In this document: positions 51,835-60,440 of the stretch, piece after piece
Numbering within the stretch: position 1 is the first letter of the stretch
Layout of the letters: each line of letters begins with the position of its first letter
Origin: an uncultured Clostridia bacterium
GTDB taxonomy: Bacteria > Bacillota > Clostridia > Oscillospirales > Oscillospiraceae
NCBI GenBank assembly: GCA_945876285.1
Contig: CAMCNO010000014.1
Coordinates: 1 to 64,000, forward strand
Reading direction: 5' to 3'
DNA length: 64,000 bases
Notes under the pieces: model-generated
Told to the model about the DNA's origin: nothing
The model's input: the letters and a program-made list of their open reading frames with translations, nothing else
Database searches by the model: none
Position numbers and translations under genes: made by a program

Positions 51835-52629
51835 TTATTTCTCCACGGCCTGGACGCACCAGCGGTACTCCCGCTGGTCACGGACGCAGGTATACAGGGT
51901 GAGCATATTCTCCGTGGAGGAGGCGAGGGCGCTGCGGTCTGTCTCAGACACCTTGGACACAGAGATCACCTTGTAGGTGCGGGTACCCAGCTTGGTGGTC
52001 AGGGTGATAGTATCACCCACCTCCAGCGTATGGATCTGACCGAAGTAGGCGTTGACGCCCCGGTTGTGGGCCGCCAAGGCCACATTTCCATCCCAGATGG
52101 AAGTTTCCTCAAAGTGGCCCGCGCCCTTTTTCAGCGTGGAACTTCCGGTACCCTCATAGATCTTGACGGTCAGGTCGATGGCCGGGATCTTCAGGGTGCC
52201 AAGATGCCCGCCGCTGTAGTAGAGGTCGTCCGTCACCTCGGTGTAGCCCGTGGAGGTGACTGTGCCGGAAGAAGTGCCGGGCATCGTGCTGCCGGGGACC
52301 ACCACAGGAGAGCCGGTCCCGTTGATTACCGTACCAGTGGCGGCCATACCGCTGGGGGCCAGGTTGGGCGTCAGGTAAGTTCCCGTCCCCTTGGTGTCCG
52401 CACTGGGGCTGCCGAAGGCAGGCGGGATGAGGGCGGCGTTCTTGCTGACATCCTCATTCTTCCTGGCCCCGCCGTCCACCGTATGCACCACTTCGACAGA
52501 GGTGGGCGTGCCATAGTCCGGGCCGTCCGGCGCGTCGATGGTATATTCCAGCGGCTCCGCCGCGCTGGCGCCCACCGTGAGGGAGGCGGTCAGGCACAGG
52601 AGCAGGACAGCCGTTCTCAGCTTTTTCAT
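51835..52629 (-). CDS. Exported class D/E-type sortase
   Basis: The 264-residue protein has a signal peptide, a ~110-residue low-complexity Thr/Gly/Ser linker, then a sortase domain with catalytic His188 (ALAAHNRG), Cys248 (TLYTC) and Arg256 or Arg253. No membrane anchor is evident beyond the signal peptide, so it may act as a soluble or signal-anchored enzyme. Its likely substrate is the LPRTG sequence of the giant adhesin. The ATG overlaps the stop of the upstream gene (ATGA). Confidence 0.88.
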   Translation of the reverse strand: MKKLRTAVLLLCLTASLTVGASAAEPLEYTIDAPDGPDYGTPTSVEVVHTVDGGARKNEDVSKNAALIPPAFGSPSADTKGTGTYLTPNLAPSGMAATGTVINGTGSPVVVPGSTMPGTSSGTVTSTGYTEVTDDLYYSGGHLGTLKIPAIDLTVKIYEGTGSSTLKKGAGHFEETSIWDGNVALAAHNRGVNAYFGQIHTLEVGDTITLTTKLGTRTYKVISVSKVSETDRSALASSTENMLTLYTCVRDQREYRWCVQAVEK

Positions 52630-53540
52630 TCAGCGTCACCTCCGCTTTCATCAGACTCACGGCGGCGTTTGAGGAACAGGGCGATGCCGACGCCGCCGCC
52701 AGCCGCCGCGACAACGCCCAGCGGGACCAGCACATAGGCCCAGTTGAACTGCTTCGGAGCTTCCAATACATCGGGCAGTTCCACGGCAGGCTCCACCGGG
52801 ACGATGGCAGTCCCCTCAAAGATGGCCACATACCGGGTCTTGTTCAGGGCGATGCGGCTGACGGTGCCGGTGTAGTCGGCGGTAACGGTGTAGCCCTTCA
52901 CATAGCTGCTGGTGGCGCTGCCCGTATAGGTGGCGACAGCGGTAAAGCGGTCCCCCAGGGCATAGCCGTCCGTGCTGGCGGTGTTGTCCGTCTGCCAGTC
53001 GATGCTCTGGAGCGTCAGGGTGCGGCCATTGTCCTCAATGGTCTTGGGGATGTACTGGGTGTCCTGTCCGGCCAGGTTGGGATAGCTCCGGGTGGCCTGG
53101 ACTTCCTTTGTGGAACTGCCGTACCCGGCCACCTCCACCTGCACGGTATCCAGCTGGAGCGTCAGGGTCCCTGTCAGGCCATCATCGGTGATGAACTCCC
53201 GTTCCTGGGGCAGCAGGGCCAGCACCGAGGCCATGTCCTTGCTCTTGCTTTCCAGGGACACCGTCTCCGTGTGCTGCCGCTCCTCATATTCGGGGAGCTC
53301 CTGCTTGAGCAGGTCCGTCAGGGTGTAACGGAACCCGTCCTGCTCGAAGTCCGACCGGGGGATGCCCGCGGGATCGTCCGTGGGAGACAGGTCATAGATC
53401 TTCCTAATCTCACCCCCATCCTCGCTGCGGGTGATGGAGGTGGGATAGCACACCGCCACCGTTTCCGCGGCGGCAGCCTGGACGGGAAGGGCCATGGCCA
53501 GCGTCAGCGCCATGGCGCAAAGGGCAAATACTCGTTTCAT
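52626..53540 (-). CDS. Membrane-anchored exoprotein of the ICE surface module
   Basis: 304 residues: a signal peptide, an exported beta-rich domain (RYTLTDLLKQELPEYEERQ; GTLTLQLDTVQVEVAGYGSS), then a C-terminal membrane helix (WAYVLVPLGVVAAAGGGVGI) and the basic stop-transfer KRRR. No family was recognised. It is translationally coupled to the sortase, so it may present or anchor the adhesin. AGGAGGAAG precedes the ATG. Confidence 0.78.
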   Translation of the reverse strand: MKRVFALCAMALTLAMALPVQAAAAETVAVCYPTSITRSEDGGEIRKIYDLSPTDDPAGIPRSDFEQDGFRYTLTDLLKQELPEYEERQHTETVSLESKSKDMASVLALLPQEREFITDDGLTGTLTLQLDTVQVEVAGYGSSTKEVQATRSYPNLAGQDTQYIPKTIEDNGRTLTLQSIDWQTDNTASTDGYALGDRFTAVATYTGSATSSYVKGYTVTADYTGTVSRIALNKTRYVAIFEGTAIVPVEPAVELPDVLEAPKQFNWAYVLVPLGVVAAAGGGVGIALFLKRRRESDESGGDAE

Positions 53541-53555
53541 GGGGTCTTCCTCCTC

Positions 53556-53939
53556 TTACATCGTCATGCCCATGTCCTGGGCGGGGGTAGCCTGCGCGGT
53601 CTGCTGCCGCTGGGGGAGCTGGGTCAGGGCCTGCTGGTAGGCGTCCAGCACCGCCTGATGGAACTGCTGGTGGAACTCCTGGGTGCAAGGGAAACAGATA
53701 TCCCTGTACTCACCGCCTGACTTGTAGCTGGGCATGGAGACGAAGGGCCCTTTCTCGCTGTCTATCACCTTCACGCCCCGGATGGCGAAGCAGCCGTTGA
53801 GATTGACCGAGGCGTTGGCCAGGACCGGGCCGTCCGTGCGCAGGGTGTTGATCTTCACATCCACCTTCATGGGGAGCTGCTCCCGCTGGGCAGGCTGGCC
53901 CTGCGCGGAAACAGGGGCGGGTGCGCTTGCTTTTTTCAT
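53556..53939 (-). CDS. spoVG: SpoVG-family regulator
   Basis: A 127-residue protein with the SpoVG core (MKVDVKINTLRTDGPVLANA; GCFAIRGVKVIDSEKGPFVS; MPSYKSGGEYRDICFP). SpoVG binds nucleic acid and affects envelope, virulence and division genes. An N-terminal Ala/Pro/Gln segment and a Gln-rich C-terminus ending DMGMTM are additions not found in chromosomal SpoVG. RBS AGGAGGAA. The tail is separate from the next RBS, which lies after the stop. Confidence 0.88.
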   Translation of the reverse strand: MKKASAPAPVSAQGQPAQREQLPMKVDVKINTLRTDGPVLANASVNLNGCFAIRGVKVIDSEKGPFVSMPSYKSGGEYRDICFPCTQEFHQQFHQAVLDAYQQALTQLPQRQQTAQATPAQDMGMTM

Positions 53940-53966
53940 GCTGGGTTCCTCCTCATCATATAGAAT

Positions 53967-54320
53967 TCAACGCGGATAAGCCGCCATGGGAACGGGGCGG
54001 TCATGGATGTGCAGAACCGAGACACAGGCGCTGGCGGCTTCCGCTGCCGCCCTGACCTCCCTCCAGAGTGGAAACGCCCGGTAGTCCGATGCCAGCACAT
54101 CCATTCCCGCTTTTTCGTCCTGCGGAGGGATATGCCGCACCAGCTCCAGCACATGAACGCCGTCTGTCAGGCCAAAGGCTTTGACCCCGGAATCCGGCAA
54201 GGAGCGGTAGTGCTCCAATGCGTCGGCCAGGGATAAGAACCGGGACAGCCGCCAGCCGGTCACGCCTCTGGGGTCGCGGCCCAGCCGGAGATCGTCGATG
54301 GTATAATAGGAACACCTCAT
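53967..54320 (-). CDS. Hypothetical ICE protein
   Basis: 117 residues; N-terminal CSYYTIDDLRLGRDPRGVT and a middle LADALEHYRSLPDSGVKAFG. No family recognised with certainty. RBS GGGTGA 7 bases before the ATG. It lies 12 bases after the AbrB-like gene and 27 before spoVG, so is in the same transcript. Confidence 0.72.
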   Translation of the reverse strand: MRCSYYTIDDLRLGRDPRGVTGWRLSRFLSLADALEHYRSLPDSGVKAFGLTDGVHVLELVRHIPPQDEKAGMDVLASDYRAFPLWREVRAAAEAASACVSVLHIHDRPVPMAAYPR

Positions 54321-54332
54321 TTTTTGTCACCC

Positions 54333-54836
54333 TTACCCGCCATAGACGGTATCCCCCACGATCAGCCGCTCCTCCAGCTCCCCGACACAGATTCCGGTCG
54401 CTCTGAACATTTCCAGCACCTCCTCGGGCACATCCCGCAGGTCATGGTCATAGTCCGCCTCGGAGATGGTCACCGTGTGCTCCTCATCGTCTACCCAGGC
54501 GCACAGCTTGGCGTCCGCGGGGATACCGGCTTCCTCCCGCAGGTACTCCGGCAGGCCGATCTCGTCCTCATCCCGCGTCTCAAAGGGGCATTCCCCCTCG
54601 CAGCCGTCACAGGGGCCGCAGACCTTTGCCAGATGGGTGTGCAGTTCCACGGCCATCTGCTGGAGGGACTGGGCGGCGCGGAGCAGTTCCATAGCGGTCA
54701 TCCGGCCCTTCAGCGCCACCAGCGCGTTCTCAGCCGTGTGGAGCTCCACCTTTTCTCCCGCCTCAAAGCCGCAGAGGTTCAGGGCCGCTCTGGGGATGTG
54801 GAGGCCCTTGTCAGTAGGTTCCTTCAAAAATTTCAT
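54333..54836 (-). CDS. AbrB-like N-terminal domain protein of the ICE
   Basis: 167 residues from ATG 54836 (AGGAGG 9 bases before). The first 45 residues (LHIPRAALNLCGFEAGEKVE) look like a SpoVT/AbrB swapped-hairpin. A Cys cluster (CGPCDGCEGEC) could bind zinc; the C-terminal part is acidic. It may be a transcription regulator. It overlaps the adenine-methyltransferase end by 26 bases. Confidence 0.74.
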   Translation of the reverse strand: MKFLKEPTDKGLHIPRAALNLCGFEAGEKVELHTAENALVALKGRMTAMELLRAAQSLQQMAVELHTHLAKVCGPCDGCEGECPFETRDEDEIGLPEYLREEAGIPADAKLCAWVDDEEHTVTISEADYDHDLRDVPEEVLEMFRATGICVGELEERLIVGDTVYGG

Positions 54837-55677
54837 CGTCATCTTCCTCCTTTTCATAGTCAAACAGGTTTAACTGGACCGAGGCCCGCTCACGCTCATG
54901 CATATCGTAGTTGGCAATGAGCAGCTCGGAAAATTGACAGTTGGGATCGTACCGCTGCCGGATATTGTTCAGCCGGGTCACCGGCTCGATCCGGATGCCG
55001 GGCGCGTCGTACAGCTCCCGGATGAATTCGTCATCGTTGTAGGACAGCAGGAACTTCCCCTGCATGGACAGCAGCGTGTCCCGCAGGCGGATGTGGTCTT
55101 TCTCTGTAAAGCCGTCCTCTCCAATGTTCTGGTAATACCCCTCCGTGGCGTGGTAGGGCGGGTCGCAGTAGAACAGGCTCACAGGCCGGTCATACTGGCG
55201 GACGAGCTTTTCAAAGTCTTTGTTCTCCACCACCACTCTGGCAAGCCGCCGGTGGGCCTGCTCGATCAGCGGGAAGTTGGCCCGCATATCGTGGGGCTGG
55301 CTGCCATAGCTGGTGAGGGCCGAGGCGTAGCTGTACCGGATGATCTGATAGAACAAGGCCGCTTTCCGCACGGCGTCCATGGGACTGTCGCGGGCGAGGG
55401 CGGTCCTGGCCCGCTCAAAGTCCTCACGGGAATTGAGGACATACCGCAGGGCGGCGATCAGCTCCTCCGGCTTGTCCCGGACGCAGCGGTACAGATTGAC
55501 GAGCAGGCTGTTGAAATCGTTGTAGACCTCAAAATCGTTGCCGGGATCTTTATGGAACAGCACCCAGCCGCCACCGCCGAACACCTCGATGTACCGCTCA
55601 TAGTAGATGGGGAACCGCCGCACCACCTCCTCCCGCAGCGCCTTCTTGCCGCCCACCCAGCTCATGAAGCTGTTCAC
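54811..55677 (-). CDS. D12-class adenine-specific DNA methyltransferase
   Basis: 288 residues from GTG 55677, which overlaps the stop of the previous gene (GTGA). Motifs: SWVGGKKAL (SAM pocket), IEVFGGGGWVL, YNDFNSLLVNLY and the catalytic DPPY in FYCDPPYHATEG. It methylates adenine at a site that cannot be predicted here. As no cognate nuclease is visible, it is probably an orphan anti-restriction or regulatory enzyme. The long reading upstream is a shadow of the neighbouring gene. Confidence 0.92.
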   Translation of the reverse strand: MNSFMSWVGGKKALREEVVRRFPIYYERYIEVFGGGGWVLFHKDPGNDFEVYNDFNSLLVNLYRCVRDKPEELIAALRYVLNSREDFERARTALARDSPMDAVRKAALFYQIIRYSYASALTSYGSQPHDMRANFPLIEQAHRRLARVVVENKDFEKLVRQYDRPVSLFYCDPPYHATEGYYQNIGEDGFTEKDHIRLRDTLLSMQGKFLLSYNDDEFIRELYDAPGIRIEPVTRLNNIRQRYDPNCQFSELLIANYDMHERERASVQLNLFDYEKEEDDDEIFEGTY

Positions 55678-56006
55678 GGGCCGCCGCCTCCCTCCAGTGG
55701 GAGCCTGGTCTGGGCAGTGTCGAACCGCTCCAGCGACCGGGACAGGCCCCGGATCGCCGCGGCGATGCCGCTGATGCGGTGGGTCATGTGGGCGATGGTG
55801 GCCCGCACCTCCTGCTCCGTGGCGGCGTAGAAGTAGCCGTTTCCGTTGCTGGCAATGGGGACGCCCTGCCGCCGCAGGCCGTTCACCGCGTCCCGCAGGT
55901 CCTTGCCCCGGACGCCGAAGGCACACTCCAGCTCCCAGCTGGTGGCGGCGTTAGCGGCGCCCAGGTGATACCGTTCCAGGTACTCCGCCAGCCGTTCTTT
56001 CTCCAT
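55674..56006 (-). CDS. Small winged-helix-like ICE protein
   Basis: 110 residues from ATG 56006 (AAAGGAG 6 bases before). The sequence ATSWELECAFGVRGKDLRDA then VNGLRRQGVPIASNGNGYFY has the shape of a winged HTH, as in phage and ICE regulators. The C-terminal LEGGGGP is encoded by the G-rich RBS of the methyltransferase. It may regulate or partner that enzyme. Confidence 0.76.
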   Translation of the reverse strand: MEKERLAEYLERYHLGAANAATSWELECAFGVRGKDLRDAVNGLRRQGVPIASNGNGYFYAATEQEVRATIAHMTHRISGIAAAIRGLSRSLERFDTAQTRLPLEGGGGP

Positions 56007-56045
56007 TTGCGCTCCTTTCCGGGGCCATTTTCCCGAAAAAGGGCG

Positions 56046-56088
56046 CAAAAAAAGAAGGGGCCGTTGTCCCTTTCGGAAAAACGGCCCC
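56046..56088 (-). terminator. Rho-independent terminator after the first ArdA-like gene
   Basis: Stem GGGGCCGTT (56057-56065) with AACGGCCCC (56080-56088), followed on the minus strand by TTCTTTTTTTGCGCCC. Layout is similar to the terminators at 50.8 and 63.5 kb. Confidence 0.9.
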
Positions 56089-56101
56089 AATTCTCGATTT
56101 T

Positions 56102-57121
56102 TTACTGCTGTTCCATCGTCATCCCCGCCTCCTCCGGGGCGCTGCGCTCATAGATAAACTCCCGGCTGTTCCGGGTGATGTAGGCGCTTTCAGCGGCGGT
56201 CAGCACATAGCCCGCTTCCTCCAGCAGATCCGCCGCGTACCCCTCCAGATCGATGCAGCCGGAGGAGAGCAGTTCCTCAGCCACCCCCGCCTCCAGCAGC
56301 TTTCGCCTGCCAAATTCCTTCAGGCTGTCACAGGGGATCCACTCATAGCAGTGGAGATTCTGGATGATGTCCAGGGCAAAGCGCAGGTCATGGCAGTTCT
56401 CAAATTCCAGGGCAGCGGCAAACCTCTCCAGAAAGCGGGGCGTTCCCTGGCCCTGTTCCTCCAGCGCATAGCCCAGGTCGCTGCCGTCGTTGACCAGCTC
56501 CAGAGCGTCTGCATATTGCTCCATCAGGTCCCCCAACTGGGGCCGGCCGCACCGGGCGTCCATCAGGACACAGTCCTCCAGACTTCGGACATTCAGCTCG
56601 TCCAGGGCCAGGGCCACCTCGTCCGGCTGGCCGCTTACGGCGGAGTGATCCGGCAGGCGCAGCCATACCCCCTCCGGTATTGTGGGGGAGGCCAGCTTCA
56701 CCTTGACGCTCCAGCCGTCATCCTCCGGAATGAGCCCCTGGCCGGTGTAGCGGAGAGGGACGGGGCCGGACGGATAGGCCACATAGCAGCTCCCGATGAA
56801 CAGGCCGGGGTGTCGGTCCTCATACATCATGCCGATCCGTTCCAGATCCGCGTAGTACATAGTGCGTTCCGGCAGATGGGCTTCGTGCCGGAGATAAAAG
56901 CTCCCCAGCTGTGCGTAGCTTCCCGCGGGAAAGCACACCCCATAGTCCTCCATGGAGAGCAGCTGATTGATGGCCTCCGCCATGGATTCCGGTCGCGCGC
57001 TGATGACAATGGCGCTGACAATGTGCTTTTCCTTCTTGCTCAATGTGGACAACCGCTCCGCCAGCCAGTCCCGTTCCTGTTCTGTTCCCGGAAGTATCAT
57101 CAGTTCCTCAAATTCCCACAT
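56102..57121 (-). CDS. ardA: ArdA-like antirestriction protein 1 (double domain), AGMTMEQQ tail
   Basis: The 339-residue protein resembles ArdA, the DNA mimic that blocks type I restriction enzymes. The C-terminal ArdA pattern occurs in LGSFYLRHE with YYADLERIGMMYEDRHPG and CYVAYPSG, and again more weakly in the second half (FGRRKLLEAG; LEGYAADLLEEAGYVLT). It is strongly acidic. It ends in EEAGMTMEQQ. Its start overlaps the stop of the next paralogue by one base (TAATG), with GGAG before. Confidence 0.7.
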   Translation of the reverse strand: MWEFEELMILPGTEQERDWLAERLSTLSKKEKHIVSAIVISARPESMAEAINQLLSMEDYGVCFPAGSYAQLGSFYLRHEAHLPERTMYYADLERIGMMYEDRHPGLFIGSCYVAYPSGPVPLRYTGQGLIPEDDGWSVKVKLASPTIPEGVWLRLPDHSAVSGQPDEVALALDELNVRSLEDCVLMDARCGRPQLGDLMEQYADALELVNDGSDLGYALEEQGQGTPRFLERFAAALEFENCHDLRFALDIIQNLHCYEWIPCDSLKEFGRRKLLEAGVAEELLSSGCIDLEGYAADLLEEAGYVLTAAESAYITRNSREFIYERSAPEEAGMTMEQQ

Positions 57122-58266
57122 TACATCATCTCCATTCCGCCCCGCTGGGGCTGTTCTGCCATGACCTGGCCGTCCCGCCTCTCTACCAGGCCGTACTCAG
57201 TCACTGTACTGCCGTACTTCTGGAGCAGAGCCTCCCCATACCGCCAAAGGGTCACATGGGGGAGCAGAAGCTCCGCCGCTTCGTCACCAAGGATGATCCG
57301 AAGTTCATTCTCCGCCACCTCCGGCATGGTGCGCACATCCGGCTCCACCATATATTCGTCCAGCTGTCCGGCCAGCCGGGACGCCTCATTGATATCTGAG
57401 GGATCCTCTGCTATGAGGATTGCTTTGTACTTTGTCAGTTCCTCCGGTCCAAGCCGCGCCAGATGCTGCGCCAGCCGGTTGACATGGGTGATGCTGACGG
57501 CCTCGTCCACCAGATCCTTCAGGGCGGGTGCCGCGCAGTCCAGACAGCGGAATCGGATATTCTGCCACGCTTCCGCTCCAATGGACTTTAGCTTGTTATC
57601 AATCATCAGGTGTGACGCTGGCAGCGGCAGCGAAACATTGTGTTCGCCATTTGTCAGTTCCATCAGAACCGCATAGTCCGGCCTGCGGAGGCGGAGGTCA
57701 AGGGTATCATAGACCTGCTCCAAGTCTGAGTCCTGCGTCACATAACCATGGCTGGTGAATACGCCGCCCTCATCCATGCGGGCCTTTCTGCCCAGCATTT
57801 CAAAATCCAGCATTTGAAACACGCTGTCAGGGATGGCGTCAAGCTCCGGCATAAAACCGTTTTCCGCATAAAACCTGCCGAGCTGGGAGTCGTTCTGCAC
57901 CTCACTCAGCACATGGCAGCAGTCCGTGCTGTAGGCCAGGTCGATGATCGTGGATATCTGGATCGGACCATACTTTTTGGAGACCTCCACCTGGAACAGC
58001 CCCTCGAACGCGGCTTTCTGCCGTTCATCCAGCCGCGCCAGCCTGTCTGCCAGTGCATTGAGCTGAAATAGATCGCATTCATCCGTCAGATGAATATGGA
58101 GATACGGAAAGTCGTTATACTCGAGGATATCCCAGTCCGGCTTGCCGTCCATGGGCATTTGCAGCCGCTCCAGCGCGTCCAGCAGTTCATAGGGGGCGGC
58201 GGGAAGCTCCAGTTCGCAGTAACAGCCGTTGCCTCCAGACAGTTCTACCCGAAACACCTTATTCAA
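57121..58266 (-). CDS. ardA: ArdA-like antirestriction protein 2 (double domain), GGMEMM tail
   Basis: 381 acidic residues. Each half has the ArdA order: a beta-rich start (CYCELELPAAPYELLDALER), a helix (LNALADRLARLDERQKAAFE) and an end like YAENGFMPELDA with MLGRKARMDEGGVFTSHGYV. The C-terminal half repeats this (VNRLAQHLARLGPEELTKYK; HVTLWRYGEALLQKYGST). It should sequester restriction enzymes in the recipient. The GGMEMM end overlaps the RBS and start of the next gene. Confidence 0.75.
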   Translation of the reverse strand: MNKVFRVELSGGNGCYCELELPAAPYELLDALERLQMPMDGKPDWDILEYNDFPYLHIHLTDECDLFQLNALADRLARLDERQKAAFEGLFQVEVSKKYGPIQISTIIDLAYSTDCCHVLSEVQNDSQLGRFYAENGFMPELDAIPDSVFQMLDFEMLGRKARMDEGGVFTSHGYVTQDSDLEQVYDTLDLRLRRPDYAVLMELTNGEHNVSLPLPASHLMIDNKLKSIGAEAWQNIRFRCLDCAAPALKDLVDEAVSITHVNRLAQHLARLGPEELTKYKAILIAEDPSDINEASRLAGQLDEYMVEPDVRTMPEVAENELRIILGDEAAELLLPHVTLWRYGEALLQKYGSTVTEYGLVERRDGQVMAEQPQRGGMEMM

Positions 58267-59245
58267 GCGTCAACCCTCCTGTCTTCGGCTGAAAATCTTC
58301 CAGATACTTGGCAGGGTCAGCACCGGGACATCCCCAGCCGCACATACTGCCCACCTCCATGGCCTTGCGCTGCCACATGGTCACGCCAAGCTGCTCATTG
58401 AGCTGGTCCGCCAGCTCCACATTCCGTTCCTTGTCACCGGTGTCCCAGTCGGAGGGGTAGTAACCGGTCTCGCCCCGCTTGATGCAGATCAATTCGCCGG
58501 TGGTCAGGATGGTGGAGAAGCACAGCTCCGGCAATCCCTCCGCAATTTTAGGACTGAACCGCTCCTCCTCGGTCTGGATGCTCCAGTTGTTCCAATTCCA
58601 GAGATGGACATACAACTCACCGCCATCTGCCTCGATCTCCCGCTGCTCAAAGCCCTCACCCCAGCCGTCTGAAGCCTGTCCGGAGACATACTCCTTGAGC
58701 GTGTCCAGTTCTTCCGGGGTGAGGGTGCCGACCACCCGACACTCCGCCACGCCCCAAAGCTGGCCGTTCCGCTCCTCAGCAGTGAATACCACAGACCTGA
58801 CCTTGTCATCCACACTGTCATTTTTGCCGTACCAGTGCATGATCCCGCGCTCGGTTTCCTCCGGCATCCGGTTCTTCACCAATGCGGCAAGGATATCCCC
58901 TTCATAGGTCCGCAGCTCCCTGCCGTCCAACGGAGTACCTTCCTCCTCCATATCGCCCCATTCGTTCCGCTCATAGAGGTCAGCGGTCAGGGGCATATAG
59001 AGTTTCATGGTGGTGGGTTCGGGCGGCAGGACGGTAAAGCTGTCCTCACCAATGACCAGCGACAATGTTCTTCCGTTGTCCCACCTCATGTGGAAGTGGC
59101 CGGCGTCGTCGATGAAGTCCAGCGTTCCCATGGCTCCAGAAGAAATTGGATCTGGATCGGTTTTCATCTCTCTGAGCTTGATTCGGCTGCCCGCGGGGTA
59201 CTGCTCCCGCAGGAAAGCCAGCCACTCTTTCGGAATACTGTTCAT
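58259..59245 (-). CDS. DUF4314-domain ICE cargo protein
   Basis: 328 residues. The first 75 match DUF4314 (EQYPAGSRIKLREM, GTLDFIDDAGHFHMRWDNG), a small beta-barrel domain of unknown role on ICEs and phages. The remaining part, with many Trp residues (YVHLWNWNNWSIQ), is unrecognised. The RBS GGGGGA and ATG overlap the preceding gene's end. The C-terminus is PKTGGLTLE. Confidence 0.8.
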   Translation of the reverse strand: MNSIPKEWLAFLREQYPAGSRIKLREMKTDPDPISSGAMGTLDFIDDAGHFHMRWDNGRTLSLVIGEDSFTVLPPEPTTMKLYMPLTADLYERNEWGDMEEEGTPLDGRELRTYEGDILAALVKNRMPEETERGIMHWYGKNDSVDDKVRSVVFTAEERNGQLWGVAECRVVGTLTPEELDTLKEYVSGQASDGWGEGFEQREIEADGGELYVHLWNWNNWSIQTEEERFSPKIAEGLPELCFSTILTTGELICIKRGETGYYPSDWDTGDKERNVELADQLNEQLGVTMWQRKAMEVGSMCGWGCPGADPAKYLEDFQPKTGGLTLE

Positions 59246-60261
59246 GACAATCCCCCCATCGTCATGCCCTCATCGGGCGTATTTTGATAGTCCTCCAACA
59301 GGCGGGGGTTTTCCTCGCCGTAGAGGTCGTACAGGATATCGTCCACCTGCTTGCGGACTGTGGGGTCATCGGTCAGCGTTTCATACCGGAAGCCGGTGGC
59401 CGGATGGTCTGGCAGCTCCTCCCGGATGCACTGGAGATATGCCTCCGCATCCGTGTACTCCACCTGTTCGCCGCTGGCAAAGGTCACCCGCCCCACCACC
59501 GGCTTATCTGTCATATTCTGTCTCTGGACACGGAGGTCAAAGGCGGTCAGATAGGCTTGATACTCACCGGCTACGGGGTTGCACCGCAGGCAGTAGCGAT
59601 AGTTCTCTGTCTCCACGATATAACCGTAGTTCTGTACCCAGCCGCCGCTGATCTCTCCGCCATGGCCCCGGCAGTAGCCAGCCATGGCGGAGAAGTTCTT
59701 CAGGACGTTATTTCGCAGCTCATCCACCACATCCTGCAATTCGGACTTGAATTCCGGGGAGTTCAGCTCCTCCGGGCCTCTCGGCCACCAGGTGTGCCAG
59801 AACTCCGTGCCGCTCCGTCCGAAATCCATGCGGACATAGCCGACGCAGCCGAATTTCGCATCTTCCTCCGGACTCATGGCGTAGAAAAAGCCCGCTTCCT
59901 CGGGTGAAGCGGGCCGAATGGCAAATGTTTGATTGTGAAAGGGATATTCCAGGCTGTTGTTCCGGCAGTAGTCTCGCAGTGTCATGGTCTCTCCAAGCAG
60001 GAGGAACTGCCTGTTCACTCTGCGGGATATTGTGTCGGCCCGTTTCAGGGGAACGGGGGAAAGGACAGAGCCAATGGGATTTATACGGGCGCGGTCTGAC
60101 AGTGCGATGGGCTTTTTGGCATTGCGGACGCTGCCTCTCAGTTCGTAGTAATACCAGCCTTCCGGGACATCCTCCCGCGGGATACGCTGGGGAGTGAACA
60201 GTACCGGCCTGCCGAACAATATGGCTGATCGCAGGGGATCGGTTTTGATATTGATACTCAT
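59242..60261 (-). CDS. LPD28-like ICE cargo protein, GMTMGGLS tail
   Basis: The 339-residue protein starts with a segment like the LPD28 domain of polyvalent proteins (ILFGRPVLFTPQRI, WYYYELRGSVRN); the middle has WYY/WHTWWPRGPEE aromatic patches; the C-terminal part contains KPVVGRVTFASGEQVEYTDA. Polyvalent proteins are thought to enter the recipient with the DNA. The tail EGMTMGGLS combines both tail motifs; GGLS also encodes the RBS of the next gene. RBS AAGGAGG. Confidence 0.76.
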   Translation of the reverse strand: MSINIKTDPLRSAILFGRPVLFTPQRIPREDVPEGWYYYELRGSVRNAKKPIALSDRARINPIGSVLSPVPLKRADTISRRVNRQFLLLGETMTLRDYCRNNSLEYPFHNQTFAIRPASPEEAGFFYAMSPEEDAKFGCVGYVRMDFGRSGTEFWHTWWPRGPEELNSPEFKSELQDVVDELRNNVLKNFSAMAGYCRGHGGEISGGWVQNYGYIVETENYRYCLRCNPVAGEYQAYLTAFDLRVQRQNMTDKPVVGRVTFASGEQVEYTDAEAYLQCIREELPDHPATGFRYETLTDDPTVRKQVDDILYDLYGEENPRLLEDYQNTPDEGMTMGGLS

Positions 60262-60339
60262 AGCGTGCCTCCTTCGCTTTTTGGTAACGGGAACAATACC
60301 ACGCTGATTCTCGAAAGTCCATACTTATTTTCCTTAACA

Positions 60340-60420
60340 CTAACTGCGGCGGAAACCCACCAGGACCTGCCGAGCTATAATTCTGCACCCAGCGGCTTGG
60401 CTCATTTCCTGCAAGGGCAA
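60340..60420 (-). CDS. Possible 26-residue leader peptide
   Basis: TTG 60420 lies 6 bases after a perfect AGGAGG (60427-60432) in the gap between ArdA-like gene 3 and the LPD28-like gene; the frame encodes MPLQEMSQAAGCRIIARQ and eight more residues to TAG. Apart from this RBS there is no support. Confidence 0.25.
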   Translation of the reverse strand: MPLQEMSQAAGCRIIARQVLVGFRRS

Positions 60421-60440
60421 TTTTGACCTCCTATTATAGA

